This document shows positions 34,195 through 44,993 of a DNA stretch of 64,000 nucleotides, one piece after another; position 1 is the first letter of the stretch, and every line of letters starts with the position of its first letter. Position numbers and translations under genes: made by a program. The DNA comes from Chrysogorgia sp. JL179-B06 (taxonomy: Eukaryota; Cnidaria; Anthozoa; Scleralcyonacea; Chrysogorgiidae). The notes under the pieces are model-generated. The model saw nothing but the letters and a program-made list of their open reading frames with translations, was not told where the DNA came from and did no database searches. The stretch is from positions 3,052,501-3,116,500 of the forward strand of contig JAYKKM010000427.1 of the NCBI GenBank assembly GCA_035772405.1. The letters run 5' to 3'.

Positions 34195-34480
34195 TTTTAC
34201 GTTTGGGGATTTTACATATTTGTAATATTTGGGTCTTCCTGAGCAAAATCATAATATATATTGTCATCATCTTCGTGGATTTTTTGCTGTTAAAGTTATC
34301 GGATGTGATGTCACAAGAGGCATTTTTGTGGAATGCCATTTGTGACATCACATCCGGTAACTTTGACAGCAAAAAAGTCCATGAAGATGAAATTTTCGGC
34401 TGACAACATATATTATGATTTTGCTCAGGAAAACCCAAATATTACGAATATGTAAAATCCTATGACGTAAGATAGGTACT
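34195..34480. mobile_element. Foldback MITE, family M1 copy 1
   Basis: Arms GATTTTACATATTTGTAATA, GGGTCTTCCTGAGCAAAATC, TGCTGTTAAAGTTATCGGAT and GATGTCACAAGAGGC are inverted around about 34333. Further copies at 47865-48603 and 50955-51292. Confidence 0.88.
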
Positions 34481-34769
34481 TTAAAGGGAAAGTAGAAAGA
34501 TCTAACGTATTTGTTGTTATTGATTTGGACAAGTCATTTTAAGGAACGAAGAAATTCTGTTAGGTGATTTTTTGACAATTTGACACTGACGAAAGCCGAT
34601 TGACCAGCGGATAACGTGAAACGGGTATTCTACAATTAAACCTGCATGGGTTTGCTTCCCACCTGGAACTCAAAAACAAAAAATATGCCATATTTTCTTA
34701 CTATTCACAAATTATAGACTTGATTTGGATTTAATTTTACGATTGAATTGTCTTGATATTATCTTATAA

Positions 34770-34960
34770 TGTCTTATCTGTTATTTAACACAGTATACTT
34801 TAGTTATAATCTGATTTGTAATCTAATTTGGGGAACAATATATAACAAATATAATCTTTAATATGGTATGTTATAGAAGTAATAATCTGTTATTTAACAC
34901 AGTATACTTTAGTTATGATCTGATTTGTAATCTAATTTGGGGAACAAGTATAAGTTCCTA
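34770..34960 (+). repeat. Tandem repeat of ~120 bp
   Basis: CTGTTATTTAACACAGTATA, CTTTAGTTAT and ATCTGATTTGTAATCTAATT occur at 34778 and again at 34888, same orientation. Confidence 0.85.
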
Positions 34961-35064
34961 TAATTTGTAATTTTAGCTTAATTCGTATTATAAAATCATC
35001 GATATTCCAAAGTGTGTTCGTAATTTAATGAAACATGGTTTCAGTATAACTACCACAATAATCA

Positions 35065-35545
35065 AAAGGATAAAGTGCCTATAACGTCAACAAAATTTAA
35101 AGTAACTTCTATTGAAGATTTTCATTTCTTCGCTTTGTTTTTGATATATTTCAGTTTGTTTGATATGCAAATGTCTGGAATTTCGTCACACATGCATAGT
35201 GAGTTATCAGAGAATATTATATATCTTTGCCCTTTCATGAAATGAAAACACTAAAGTGTGAATAACACGTGTGCATGTTTCTCCCACAACACCAAACTTC
35301 TTGATTTTAAAGGACTTCGTTTGAGAATGAAAGTGATACACAAACTTTTCCGGTAAGTCATTATGCATATGTGTGACGAAATTCCAGACATTTGCATGCA
35401 TATCAAACAAACTGAAATATTTCAAACATAAAACGAAAAAGCAAAAATCTTCAAAAGAAGTTACTTTATCATTTTAAAAGTTCTTCCAAATAAGACAATA
35501 CTTTTTTTGACGTTATAGACATTTTAAATTGCTTTGTTCAGTCAC
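35065..35545. mobile_element. Foldback element with TTTAAAGT/GTGCCTATAACGTCA end
   Basis: Left arm AAGTGCCTATAACGTCA, AGATTTTCATTTCTTCGC, CAGTTTGTTTGATATGCAAA and GAATTTCGTCACACATGC are inverted at 35350-35530, ending TGACGTTATAGACATTTTAA. Related arms at 22785, 24030 and 62440. Confidence 0.85.
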
Positions 35546-35854
35546 CATGGTAATGGTCCCAAACTTCGACATTACTTTGTGTACCACCGACACACAATGG
35601 ACACAACTGCGTCACACATCAAGGTTATTTTCTCGGGATTCAGAAGCTTTACAAGAACAAAAACCCTTTCCATAACCCAAATAAAAACTCTAGTCCTAAC
35701 CCTGAAATAAAGGAATACTAACCCTACTTTTAAACTAAATATTTCAATGATGTAATATTCTGTGTGTGGTACACGAAGTAAGAGCCATGGTAATCAGGTC
35801 CCAAGATGTAAATAAATATTTTGTTATATATTTTAATGAGATAAATACTGCTGT

Positions 35855-35910
35855 TTTCCCCTCGCAAGCGATAATCTGCCGCGGCAGGGATCCATTCCTC
35901 ACGAAAGGTT
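35855..35910. repeat. Third copy of the 18420/20724 GC-rich repeat
   Basis: CCCCTCGCAAGCGATAATCT, GCCGCGGCAGGGATCCATTC and CTCACGAAAGGTTTG match. Confidence 0.75.
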
Positions 35911-35989
35911 TGTATATAGAGCATCGTAGGACCAACTTCTTATAAGGAAGTAAAAGTCGTTTTCGGTGATCCGTTTGACTATGGTTTGA

Positions 35990-36330
35990 CAGGGCGAGAG
36001 GTGATCTGACGAAGTATATAAAGAGGTTTTTACGAAGGGTATATACACGTTTGCGTAATACAATAGGTACGTGTGTTTAGACTCGCTAATTTCAAATCTG
36101 TTTTCAGAATTGAAAATTGTTAAATATTGATCGAGATAACGTTCAAAGTATACGACGAAGCGGCCGCCTGATTTCTAAGTACATAAACCGTTTTTACGAA
36201 GGGTATGCACGTTCTCGTAATATAATAGACACGTATGTTATGTATTTAGACTCGGTAATTCCAAATCTGTTTTCAGAAATGAAATCGAGTAAATATTGGC
36301 CGAGATAACGTTCAAAATCTTGACGGTCTC
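35990..36330 (+). repeat. ~165-bp tandem dimer upstream of TTC36
   Basis: Two units share TTTTTACGAAGGGTAT, AATACAATAGGTACGTGTG-type blocks, TTCAAATCTGTTTTCAGAA and GAGATAACGTTCAAA. They are the inverse of 30715-31045. The array ends about 50 bases before the TTC36 ATG, so it covers the likely core promoter. Confidence 0.85.
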
Positions 36331-36377
36331 ATCTCCGCCCGCCCCCCGGGTTATCCCTATTTATCCCGCAAACCAAG

Positions 36378-37999
36378 ATGGCGGCTGAAAATTTGTGTAT
36401 TCGCGATAGAGAAATACTAGAAAGTTTATTTAACCCGAGTTTAACCTTCGGATTCGAGTACACATCAACAGAATCTGAAAGAACGGAGTGTATTTCAAAT
36501 GGCCATGATAAAATTGAGACAGAAAGTGAAAAGAAAGCGTATGAATTTGAATTATTGGCTGTGAGGAAAGCGGAGGAAGGTGATATGGAAAGTGCTCTTG
36601 AGTTATTGAACGAAGCTGTTACGTGCTGTCCAAATAGTGCTTCAGTATATAATAATCGTGCACAGGTTTTCCTACTGACAGGTGTGTTCTCGATCATTCA
36701 TTTTGTATGGGGGGGGGGGGGTGTGTGTATGCCGGTCCCCCCCCCCCCTTTAAGTGGTTTAGCTCAAAATGCCAACAAACAAACCAAATTTGACTCACAA
36801 ATTAGCTATTTTCTTTTGTTATTGCCACAATAATTATGGGTAAATGCAGACAAACATGGGTACTATGCCATTGAGGGGTCTGGATATCCGATGGCGAGGG
36901 GTGCTCTTGAATCTCGATTCATCTTAAGGGGTCGCTTGATATTCCATCTCACATCTGTAACATTTAGACACTACGTAGTGTGTACTATATGATCAGCACT
37001 TAACTTCTCCTAATAATACCGTATAGAGGTCATAGCCATTTTCTATTGCTGGGCATGCAAGAATAAACAAGAATATATTATAGACTCAGACAAACATACA
37101 TACTGACGTCATCACCACACTTTATTATAAGGAGACCAATTGATTTCTTTCATAATGGTGGCCAGTCAAATATTCTTTTATATACATGCAAATTAGCCCT
37201 TTCTGGCCTCATTACAAAGCAAAGATACAGATACACTAACGAGGTCAAAACTCTAATTTAAATGAATATAAAAGAATATTTAATTTAGGTGCCATTTATG
37301 AAAGAGGCCTATAAGGAGAATTTTCACATTTGGTTGCCATTTGTTCTGCCACCGCAAGTGACCGAGAAACTCCAATTTCTATTATGCTGATACTTGGGCT
37401 TTACTTGGGGTGACAAGAACAACTCGATACTTAATGAACTCTGTACAAAGCTGCTAAACTAGTACACGACGCTCCACCGCTCTCGTAATTTTGCCGAACA
37501 TATTTTTCTCACATTTTTTTACAACTTTTCAGTTGTTTCATAATGACCTGTCTTTACTAGTTTATAAAGACTGCTCAGGAACCAATCAAACGCAGAAAAG
37601 CTGCGTTAAGACCACTCATATAATAATGTAATGTAATCTTGTGAAATATTACAACCCCACTGAAAACATTTTGGTTTATATGTGGGTATCCTGAATAAAT
37701 ATTATTATTATTATTACCATTGGCTAGGTGAAAAAGATGCTGCTTGTTCTGATCTGGAAAAATCCCTGGAGTTATGCGAGTGTCGAGGTAAAGTGGCAGG
37801 ACAAGCGTTCACCCAGCGTGGCTTAATTCACAGGCTCAATGGTGATCACGAGGCTGCGCTGGTGGACTTTCAAAAAGCTGCTGAATTGGGAAACTCATTT
37901 GCCAAATCCCAAGTTGCTGAATTGAATCCTTACGCTGCACTGTGCAATCGAATGTTAGCTCAAGCCATTGGAAAACTTAGAAGAGGGGAAGACAACTGA
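36378..37999 (+). CDS. TTC36: Tetratricopeptide repeat protein 36
   Basis: Two exons, 36378-36681 and 37728-37999, joined in phase 1 (ACAG|GTGTGT to TTGGCTAG), give 191 residues; vertebrate TTC36 is about 189. The N-terminus shows the family's ILESLFNPSLTFG segment. Three TPR units follow: about 53-86 (AVRKAEEGDMESALELLNEA), 87-120 (ASVYNNRAQVFLLTG|EKDAACSDLEKSL) and 127-160 (AFTQRGLIHRLNGDHEAALV). The C-terminus LNPYAALCNRMLAQAIGKLR is strongly diagnostic. TPRs form helical scaffolds for protein binding, and the vertebrate protein is cytosolic. The ATG sits in a context (AAGATGG) expected for initiation. Its intron holds G/C homopolymer runs and a SINE-like tail. It converges on SLC33A1. Confidence 0.96.
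37625..37720 (+). mobile_element. Retroelement tail in TTC36 intron
   Basis: TAATGTAATCTTGTGAAATATT, ACTGAAAACATTTTGG, TGGGTATCCTGAATAAATA and (TTA)n match, in inverse, 55395-55505. The (TTA)n run ends 10 bases before the exon 2 acceptor. Confidence 0.75.
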
Positions 38000-38067
38000 A
38001 TTTTAACTAACATAGTGCATGAAATTACAGGTGTAAACATTGTATATACAAAATGTTAGATGAATAA

Positions 38068-38076
38068 TTTAATAAA
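38068..38076. promoter_or_regulatory. Overlapping poly(A) signals of TTC36 and SLC33A1
   Basis: AATAAA at 38071-38076 (+) lies 72 bases after the TTC36 stop. ATTAAA on the minus strand at 38073-38068 lies 21 bases after the SLC33A1 stop. The two hexamers share bases, so the mRNAs probably overlap at their 3' ends. Confidence 0.65.
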
Positions 38077-38093
38077 AATATTCCTTTTTTGAG

Positions 38094-41000
38094 TTATTTG
38101 CACCTCCAAGTGCTGAGATCTGGGTCTTGAAGTCGACGTATTGCATGTTTTTTCCATCTTAGCCATAGAAAACCAATGACAATACAAATAACAGTCTCAA
38201 TAAAGTAACCATCAACATCTATGATACAAGATCCACCATTCTTTGTACACATCTTAAAAGGAAAGAATGTGTATATTTCATTTCATTCAACTTAACTGTA
38301 ATATATGCTAATATATGCTAGCTACATTAAGTTGATTGACACTTTATCTCTTAACGACTAACACTTGTAATATTAACCCGAACAGACACTCGCTAGAACA
38401 CCAAGACCTTGTCAGACGTGTATATCTTTAGTACTAGTTATAGCTCAATAAATAATAACTTCTACAAACACATAGAAGTATTACAATAACATTTTAGTCT
38501 GTATAGCTTTGTTTGAAATGTTAGATTTCCTACACACTATTTCTGTATTACATAACAACCTTTTTAGATATTTGATTTGTATTTCTACACTGTCTACACA
38601 GCACAACACTTTTTATATCACTCATAAAGATGACAATGAAAAACATTAAATTTGTCAAACCTGTTTATTCAATTTATTGTCACAGGAAAATCCTGCAGTT
38701 TTAGCTCCAATACAAGTCTTCCATGTAAGCACATCAACAAACCACAAAGCCATGGTGGTAGTCCAGACTCCACCAAGATTGAAAAGGGTGTTTAGTAAGG
38801 TCATGTAGGTACCACCAATAGCTGGGTCACTAATTTGTGCATGGAATGCCATTGATGCAACAAACATGCAATTTGTTGTGACCTAAAAATTATTTTTGTT
38901 AAGATGGGTTCTTTGTGTGGTTTGTTTCTTTGTTTAATAATTAAAATATTAGGTAGCAGAATCTAGTCAATGTCAATATGTTATAATACCTTCAGTGAAG
39001 TTCTCATGTATTTTAATGATTATTTTTAACAATAAAAATTAGAGTTAATGGGTGATACCAAGCAACCTTCTATAAAACATACATCCTTTTATCAATATAA
39101 GGTCTTTACTCTCTGTATTCAGAGGTGCAATGGTTCTACAACAAAGGCCATCTCAATACAGACAGCTATTGACAATTATAGCACGAAACCCCTTGGCTAT
39201 ATTCTATATTTATTATTATGATATTATCTATTCACCCTGTTCATTATGCTTTCATAAAGAACAGCCATCCTTAGTTATCATTGCTTAGCCTTAAGCAAGT
39301 AACATGTGCTTAGCTCTATCATTCATACTGTTTGTCACTATACTGTAACTATAGTAGCTAAGTTCAGCATTATCTGCACAATATTCACTCCTATTGATAC
39401 ACAACTAACTTACCTGGTGCAAAGCATAGCACACCAAAATTACCATATAAAAATAAAGTGGAAAATCCTTTTCTCCTGGACCTCGGACATAATGAGACCA
39501 CCAAACCAATAGCGCAAACACAATTCCCATGAGTAAACGGAACGGCATTGCCTTAAGTAATATATCCAGTGGCCTTGGACCTAACACATTGAGAGATGGA
39601 ATTACAAAGTGGTTGTTATATTATCACAGTGGAGTTTGCATATAGATAGAATGGGTTTGTTTGCCATTTACCTGTAGTGTATTTGCTTATCAACCACGGC
39701 AGGACAATTTGTAAAGGAATCATAGGCACAGCCATTATTGCCAAGGTTTCCTTTGGAATACCAGCTTCAACAAGTTTCAAGCCTGTGGCAGCATCTGTGA
39801 TGGCAAAACCCATCTGAATAAACAATATGTGAAAGCTTTAGCAACTAGTTTATACCTTCATTTTTAAAGGTTTATCAAAACTGGCTTCTATCATAATTTG
39901 AATATTCTTACAGCCTTTGTCTTAGTTTCCATAACTGGTAAAGTGTGTGTCTTTTATATTATGCATTCATACTTGATTGTATGCCCTCGTCATTCTATGG
40001 CTGGAAATTTAATACACAAACAAAAGTTAACTTTTTTACCTTTATGGTCAAAAGAATTACAATATATTGACGGACATTTGGTAAACAGATAATTTTCCAA
40101 GCAGTTCGATATGTATTCCCAACTCCATCCCATAACGTGCTATCCCCTTTACCATCAACATCTTCTTCATGCTTAAAAATCCACACCAACGTTGTTGTGA
40201 CAATGAAAACAAGTCCCCAGAAAAGCAAGTAGTTGGATATCTTTATAATTCCTGTTTCCTGCGGCTCTGAATAGAGATACTTGTTGGCAAGATCTGGCGA
40301 AGTCAAAGCCAAAAAACAGATGTTCCCGAGAAAGAAACCGGCAGTTTGTCCAACAGAATTACAGGTTGAAGCGTACGCCACATTTTTGGCTGAAAGCATT
40401 GTGAGTGCCCAGCCATCAGTGGCAATATCTTGTGTTGCTGCCAGAAAGCACAGGGAGAAAAATAGGGCTGTTAATTTCAAAACGTCAACGTGAGAATCTG
40501 CCTGACTCTGCCCCAAGAGGTTATCAGCATTCTAATATGAACATAAAAATATATATCAATTAGGGATGAGCCGATAGAGAAAATCCAATTTACCGATACG
40601 ATAAATTTCGATATGATATACAGGTTTATCGTCGATACATTGGTGGTTACTGATATTTGTCAGCAGCAATTCTTAACCCTTGAATTTGGTGTGAAAAGTT
40701 AGCAAAACATAAGTATTACTTGTAGATCAGTAACAATCTAACAGAAACGTCTTTACGATAGACGAAGATTGAATTTAGTATGCAGTAATAAATTTATTTT
40801 GAAAAGTATCAGTAAATGGCTAAATGTAATAATGGCTAATGTATCATCAGATTAATCAAATTTGACAGTTTATTGTGGAACAGAATACAGTATGTATTCT
40901 TATAAACAAGTTGCCATTTTCCTTGACAAACAAAAGGAAATATCACAAGTAGAAAAGGCAGTTGTATACTATTTAACGGTACTGCCAATGTCTTTGATAT

Positions 41001-42362
41001 CGGCCAATAACATGGGAGGACCAGAGTTATTTTTAAGCTGCAAACTGATAAGTTACATAGTAGTCACCCATCGCCTTATGGAGGTTCTCTCCTCCAGCTT
41101 TCTTCATGTAGGGCATGTGCTCCCTGGGCACTTTAAAGTCATACCCAGGACTAAATTGGGGGTAATCAAGGCAAAATTCAAAATAAATACTTGAACCTTG
41201 TCATTATGGGTGAAGTTTTCCTTTGAATTTTGCCCCGATTATCCACGATTCCATCTTCAACAATGGAATGGTTCCATTCACAGCTTTAGCTCTTATATTA
41301 GTTCAAGATCAATCACGGTTATTCCGGGCAAAATTCAAAAGAAAACTTGAACCTTGTCAGTTAAGAGTCAAATTTTCCTTTGAATTTTCATCGAATTACC
41401 TGACTCATCATCAATGGTGGAAAGGTTTAACAAAATGTACTTACTTAAAATGTAATTTTAGTTTTAGAAGTAACTTTAGGAATTTATTGTTGTAAGAGCA
41501 TTGAGACTATTGTATAATGCTCCTAAAACATTATTATTATTGTCAAATACATATAAATATACATGGTCTCCGAATCAACATTTCGGCGCTCTAGCCTCAT
41601 AACCTATAGAGATACGGTCAGAAGTTCAGAACAGTCAGTGATTCTCCATATACATATTAAAAGTTGTGTATTGCTTCACTACTCGAGAGGCCTTGCTCCA
41701 CGTTATGGTTAGATGCGATGTCTGCCTGTTGGTGTCAAGTGAAAGCAGCGAATTTAATATGTATATGGAGAAATCATTGACTGTTCTGTGTCTCAATAGC
41801 TCAAAGGTTAGAGCTGAAACGTTGATTCAGAGACCAGGGTTCAATTTCCGGTTGGGGCAGTCACTTTTTTCCATATATGTATTTGACTATATTAAATCCT
41901 CTCTAATATTAATTATTATTGTTATTATTTTTTATGATTATTAACAGTACATACCCATGACAACCCAATAATAAATACACCAATGAGATACTGAATAGGA
42001 ACAAGCCATGTTTTTCTACGACCCATTCGTCTCGAATACAGAGCGTCAACAATAGGAGCCCAGAGCAACTTAACACTGAACGGCCAAAAGGCAAAACTAA
42101 ACATAGCTTGATCTTTGTAAGCGACATTTTTACTTTGCAAGATCAAAGGTATACTCCCGGCGATACCAAGGGGTACTCCTTGTAAAACATATAACAGTAG
42201 AAGTAGCGCTATGTTTCCACGATCAACATCTAAACTGTTGTGGTTCATTACTTGTCCTTGTTCTTGATCGGACGAAAGATGACGAGACGTTATCAGAGAG
42301 TTGATGTCTTCCGGACGCACGGTTAAATCTTTGTTCGCACGCCGGGTCAACGTGACAGCCAT
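38094..42362 (-). CDS. SLC33A1: Acetyl-coenzyme A transporter 1
   Basis: Six exons, 5' to 3': 42362-41955, 40531-40040, 39813-39672, 39580-39414, 38882-38661, 38252-38094, all GT-AG with phases 0,0,1,0,0. The product is 529 residues; human is 549. SLC33A1 (AT-1) is a multi-span ER/Golgi membrane carrier that imports acetyl-CoA for lysine and sialic-acid acetylation. Diagnostic stretches are VLQGVPLGIAGSIP in the first membrane segment, AATQDIATDGWALTML, TDAATGLKLVEAGIPKE, AMPFRLLMGI with LLVWW, and DPAIGGTYMTLLNT. The C-terminus has the expected NGGSC...DGYFIETVICIVIG. Residues 1-50 are cytosolic. Intron 1 (1.4 kb) contains two repeats and a LINE tail. No disabling change is seen. Confidence 0.97.
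38545..38620. repeat. Fragment shared with 33950-34015
   Basis: AACCTTTTTAGATATTTGAT, TTTCTACACTG and CAGCACAACAC match the flank of the 33440 element. Lies in SLC33A1 intron 5, close to the exon 6 side. Confidence 0.7.
41165..41420. repeat. Duplicated palindromic repeat in SLC33A1 intron 1
   Basis: GCAAAATTCAAAATAAATAC, TTGAACCTTGTCA and TTTTCCTTTGAATTTTGC occur at 41170 and again at 41330, each with inverted ends. Confidence 0.75.
41440..41545 (+). mobile_element. LINE 3' UTR tail copy
   Basis: GTTGTAAGAGCATTGAGACTATTGTATAATGCTCCTAA-type block followed by TTATTATTATTG, same family as 9715 and 25420. Antisense in SLC33A1 intron 1. Confidence 0.8.
41541..41888. mobile_element. Inverted-repeat element in SLC33A1 intron 1
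   Basis: Ends GTCAAATACATATA / ATATGTATTTGAC and inner GGTCTCCGAATCAACATTTC / GAAACGTTGATTCAGAGACC, GAACAGTCAGTGATTCTCC / GAAATCATTGACTGTTC pair over much of each arm. The interior 41695-41795 is the block also found at 2343. Confidence 0.75.
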
Positions 42363-42369
42363 GTCTATT

Positions 42370-43480
42370 TAATATATTAGCTATCACCTTTTAACAATTT
42401 TCTACCTCGTTGATATACGTTAAGCTTCACTGAGAAGATGCTAAATAATCCTTCGAAAGGTATTGTTCAACACCGGAAATATCCGTACGTAGAAACCGGC
42501 GGCTCATGTTTGAGGCGAACATATTTCGTAGCCGTGGTAACCAAGTGAAATAGGGACAACTATGGTAAAGAAGAGTAACGATAGGTAAAGAGGGACAACT
42601 CAAAAATATTTTGAAAACGAAAAAGTGCGCAAGTCGGGTTATGCGCTTAATGAAGATTTGTGTTCAAAAAGTTCATAAAATTGATTCAAAAGATAAATTC
42701 AAGATGAACTTCCGACTGTTAGCGCGCAATCAGTAGTCTAATTGGATCTAATTAGACTACTGATTGCTAATCTCCGAATGTCTTCTAATCTCCGAATGTC
42801 AGAAGTTTGGGCGTTCGATTCCCGTTTTTTTCTTTTAATAATTTTATTGGATAACAACTTGCCACGAAAAATACAACAACAAGAGATCCAAAAGGAAAGC
42901 GCGAACGAGAATAAAAGTCTCATGCGAGGCGCCGCTCTCTTAGATTAAAATATACATGTAAAATTTGCTCTGTATCATGGAGGCTCTATGAGACAGACAG
43001 TCGCGTACCAGTGTCCAGGACTACACTAGAATAAATAGTATCTCTCTTACAAAGTTCTTAAATGACATAGAACTTGGATTGGTTAATTTGCAGACAAAGT
43101 TCCATAATTTGACTACGCGGTTAAAATGTGAGGCTTGGAAAGTTCTTGTTTTACAAAGTGTAGTTTTAAGATTGGCGCCTAGTGCGGCCTTGAGAAACAA
43201 ACGTAAGAAATTCGTGGACAATTAAGTCAGTATGCCCATGTAGGGACTTGATGAAAACTGTAGCTATAAGCCTGGTTCATACATCATGTTAAAAACTCAT
43301 TAATAATTCATGAGGAAAACACAAAGGAAAATCACCACCGTGTCGTATCTTTATATGTGATAAAGATTCATCCTAATTTACATAAACTTTAGCTTTGATT
43401 TTCTCGGCTTAGACAACGTTATTTTTCAAAATTACTACGCCAACGAACTTACCAAATGCTGGTCGTTTTTTAAGCCGTTT
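42370..43480. other. Intergenic between SLC33A1 and ZMYND12
   Basis: Holds the SLC33A1 promoter side. No initiator or TATA box can be fixed. A B-box-like GCGTTCGATTCCCG at 42809-42822 hints at a decayed tRNA-derived sequence. Confidence 0.4.
42726..42767. repeat. Perfect 18-bp inverted repeat
   Basis: GCAATCAGTAGTCTAATT, a 6-base spacer, then its exact complement. Would form a strong hairpin or cruciform. Confidence 0.9.
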
Positions 43481-43489
43481 AAAACACTC

Positions 43490-43575
43490 GCAGCAGTGTT
43501 TTATCAGGTATAAAACACTCGGCTGCGCCTCGTGTTTTATATCTGATAAAACACTGTTTTAAACATTACATAGAG
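43490..43575. mobile_element. Short foldback with AAAACACT repeats
   Basis: AAAACACTCG and ATCAGGTATAAAACACTCGG are mirrored by CCTCGTGTTTTATATCTGAT and AAAACACTGTTTT around about 43527. Confidence 0.75.
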
Positions 43576-43733
43576 AGCGCACCAAACAATTAATTCCATA
43601 ATTGTTGCGGTCACCTGGGTGCCAGAGGTTCTTCCGCGCTTATACGGTCATAGCGGCTCGCCTTTCGAAGGCGTGCGGAACGCTCTTGGCACGGTTAAGC
43701 ACGCTGCTGATTTATGCGATCGAGCCAACAAAA

Positions 43734-43734
<1 letters not shown>

Positions 43735-43780
<46 letters not shown>
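43735..43780. repeat. (ATTG)n microsatellite
   Basis: About eleven GATT units. A shorter tract of the same unit is at 33296-33332. Confidence 0.95.
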
Positions 43781-43781
<1 letters not shown>

Positions 43782-44039
43782 TAAAGTGGTTTTGGATATG
43801 CCGGTGAAACGTTTTTCTTAAACGGCTTTCAGAGTATGTTTTCCATCCACCTCTCTTTCTTAACTATCGCCTGCAACTTCGCATCCTGCAAGGGATTTTT
43901 GTGGCAGCTGTTGTTGATGAATACAGGACGAGAGACATCAGTGCCAAAACTATCAACAACCTTTGTTGTCGTAAAAACATGCCGGTCACGATGTTTTGCA
44001 TTTGTTGCCTCCTTTTCCAAGGCCATATCTGTATTATGG

Positions 44040-44140
44040 ACCGGCTTCGATTCTCATCTGAGGCTCATAAAGACATTTTTCTGAGTTTGCGTTAAAACCT
44101 TTAGTGACTTTAGTAGCAACCAATTTACTATAAACACCTT
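44040..44140. repeat. SINE tail shared with 50660-50720
   Basis: GGCTTCGATTCTCATCTGAG, CATTTTTCTGAGTTTGCGTT and AACCAATTTACTATA match the part downstream of the tRNA-like head at 50608. Lies just 3' of ZMYND12. Confidence 0.65.
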
Positions 44141-44182
44141 AAAATATTTACAAACATGACAACACCAGCTCTTTTCCTAGAG

Positions 44183-44962
44183 TCAAGTTTCATTTTTTAA
44201 CATTTCAATAGATTGTGTTAGTCCTTCTATCTTGCTCTCCATATCATTGTCTCCAACAGCCACAATATTTTCCCATGCTGTTCTTGCTTTGGTAGAAAAT
44301 TCATCAGCCTGGCAGGATAAAAAGATCTTAGATCAAATTATAGAACTTGCGATATTGCGTAACCAACCATGAGATTGCGTGGGAAAATTCCAAAATTATT
44401 ACCACTAATCCGCGGTACCATCAGAGACGTTGTCTGGAGGCTTGGCATATCAATAGCGCCCACGCCCCATAATCGCAATGGTGGTTTATTACCAGAAGCT
44501 TATTTGCATCTTGTTAATAGATAACGTCATCATCGATGCTATGAGGGTATAAATAGGGATCCTAACTTTACAAAGATCACCCCTGATGAAGACACTAGAT
44601 TGGAGTGTCGAAACGTTGGGTCATGGACAGTAACTTTTAAAGTTACGCCAAATTATGTCTGAAGAGTGTTTACCTGTTTTATATCATGTAGGACATAATA
44701 TAGCATTGCTATGGTGAAGTAAATTTTGCACATGACTGACGCATTTTGTACTGCTTGTTGTTGTCGTAGTTCTAATATTGCATTGAGAACTTGAATAGCT
44801 TCTGCCTCTTGAGCTTCATCTGGAGAAATATAATGAACATAATGGTGATAATATGGTCAATTTGAAATATGATGATGGTGATTATGATGATGGTGATTAT
44901 GATTATGATGATGATGGTGATGATGATGGTGATGATGGTGATGATGATGGTGATGATAGTGG

Positions 44963-44993
<31 letters not shown>

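Noticed and set aside
36329..36697. Minus-strand 122-residue ORF over TTC36 exon 1
   Set aside because: Antisense shadow of a conserved coding exon.
42362..42362. Longer N-terminus for SLC33A1
   Set aside because: The ATG gives a normal-length protein and no in-frame upstream coding signal was seen before the AT-rich leader.
43836..44095. Overlapping plus-strand ORFs near the ZMYND12 3' end
   Set aside because: Short, in three competing frames, and over a SINE tail repeated at 50660.
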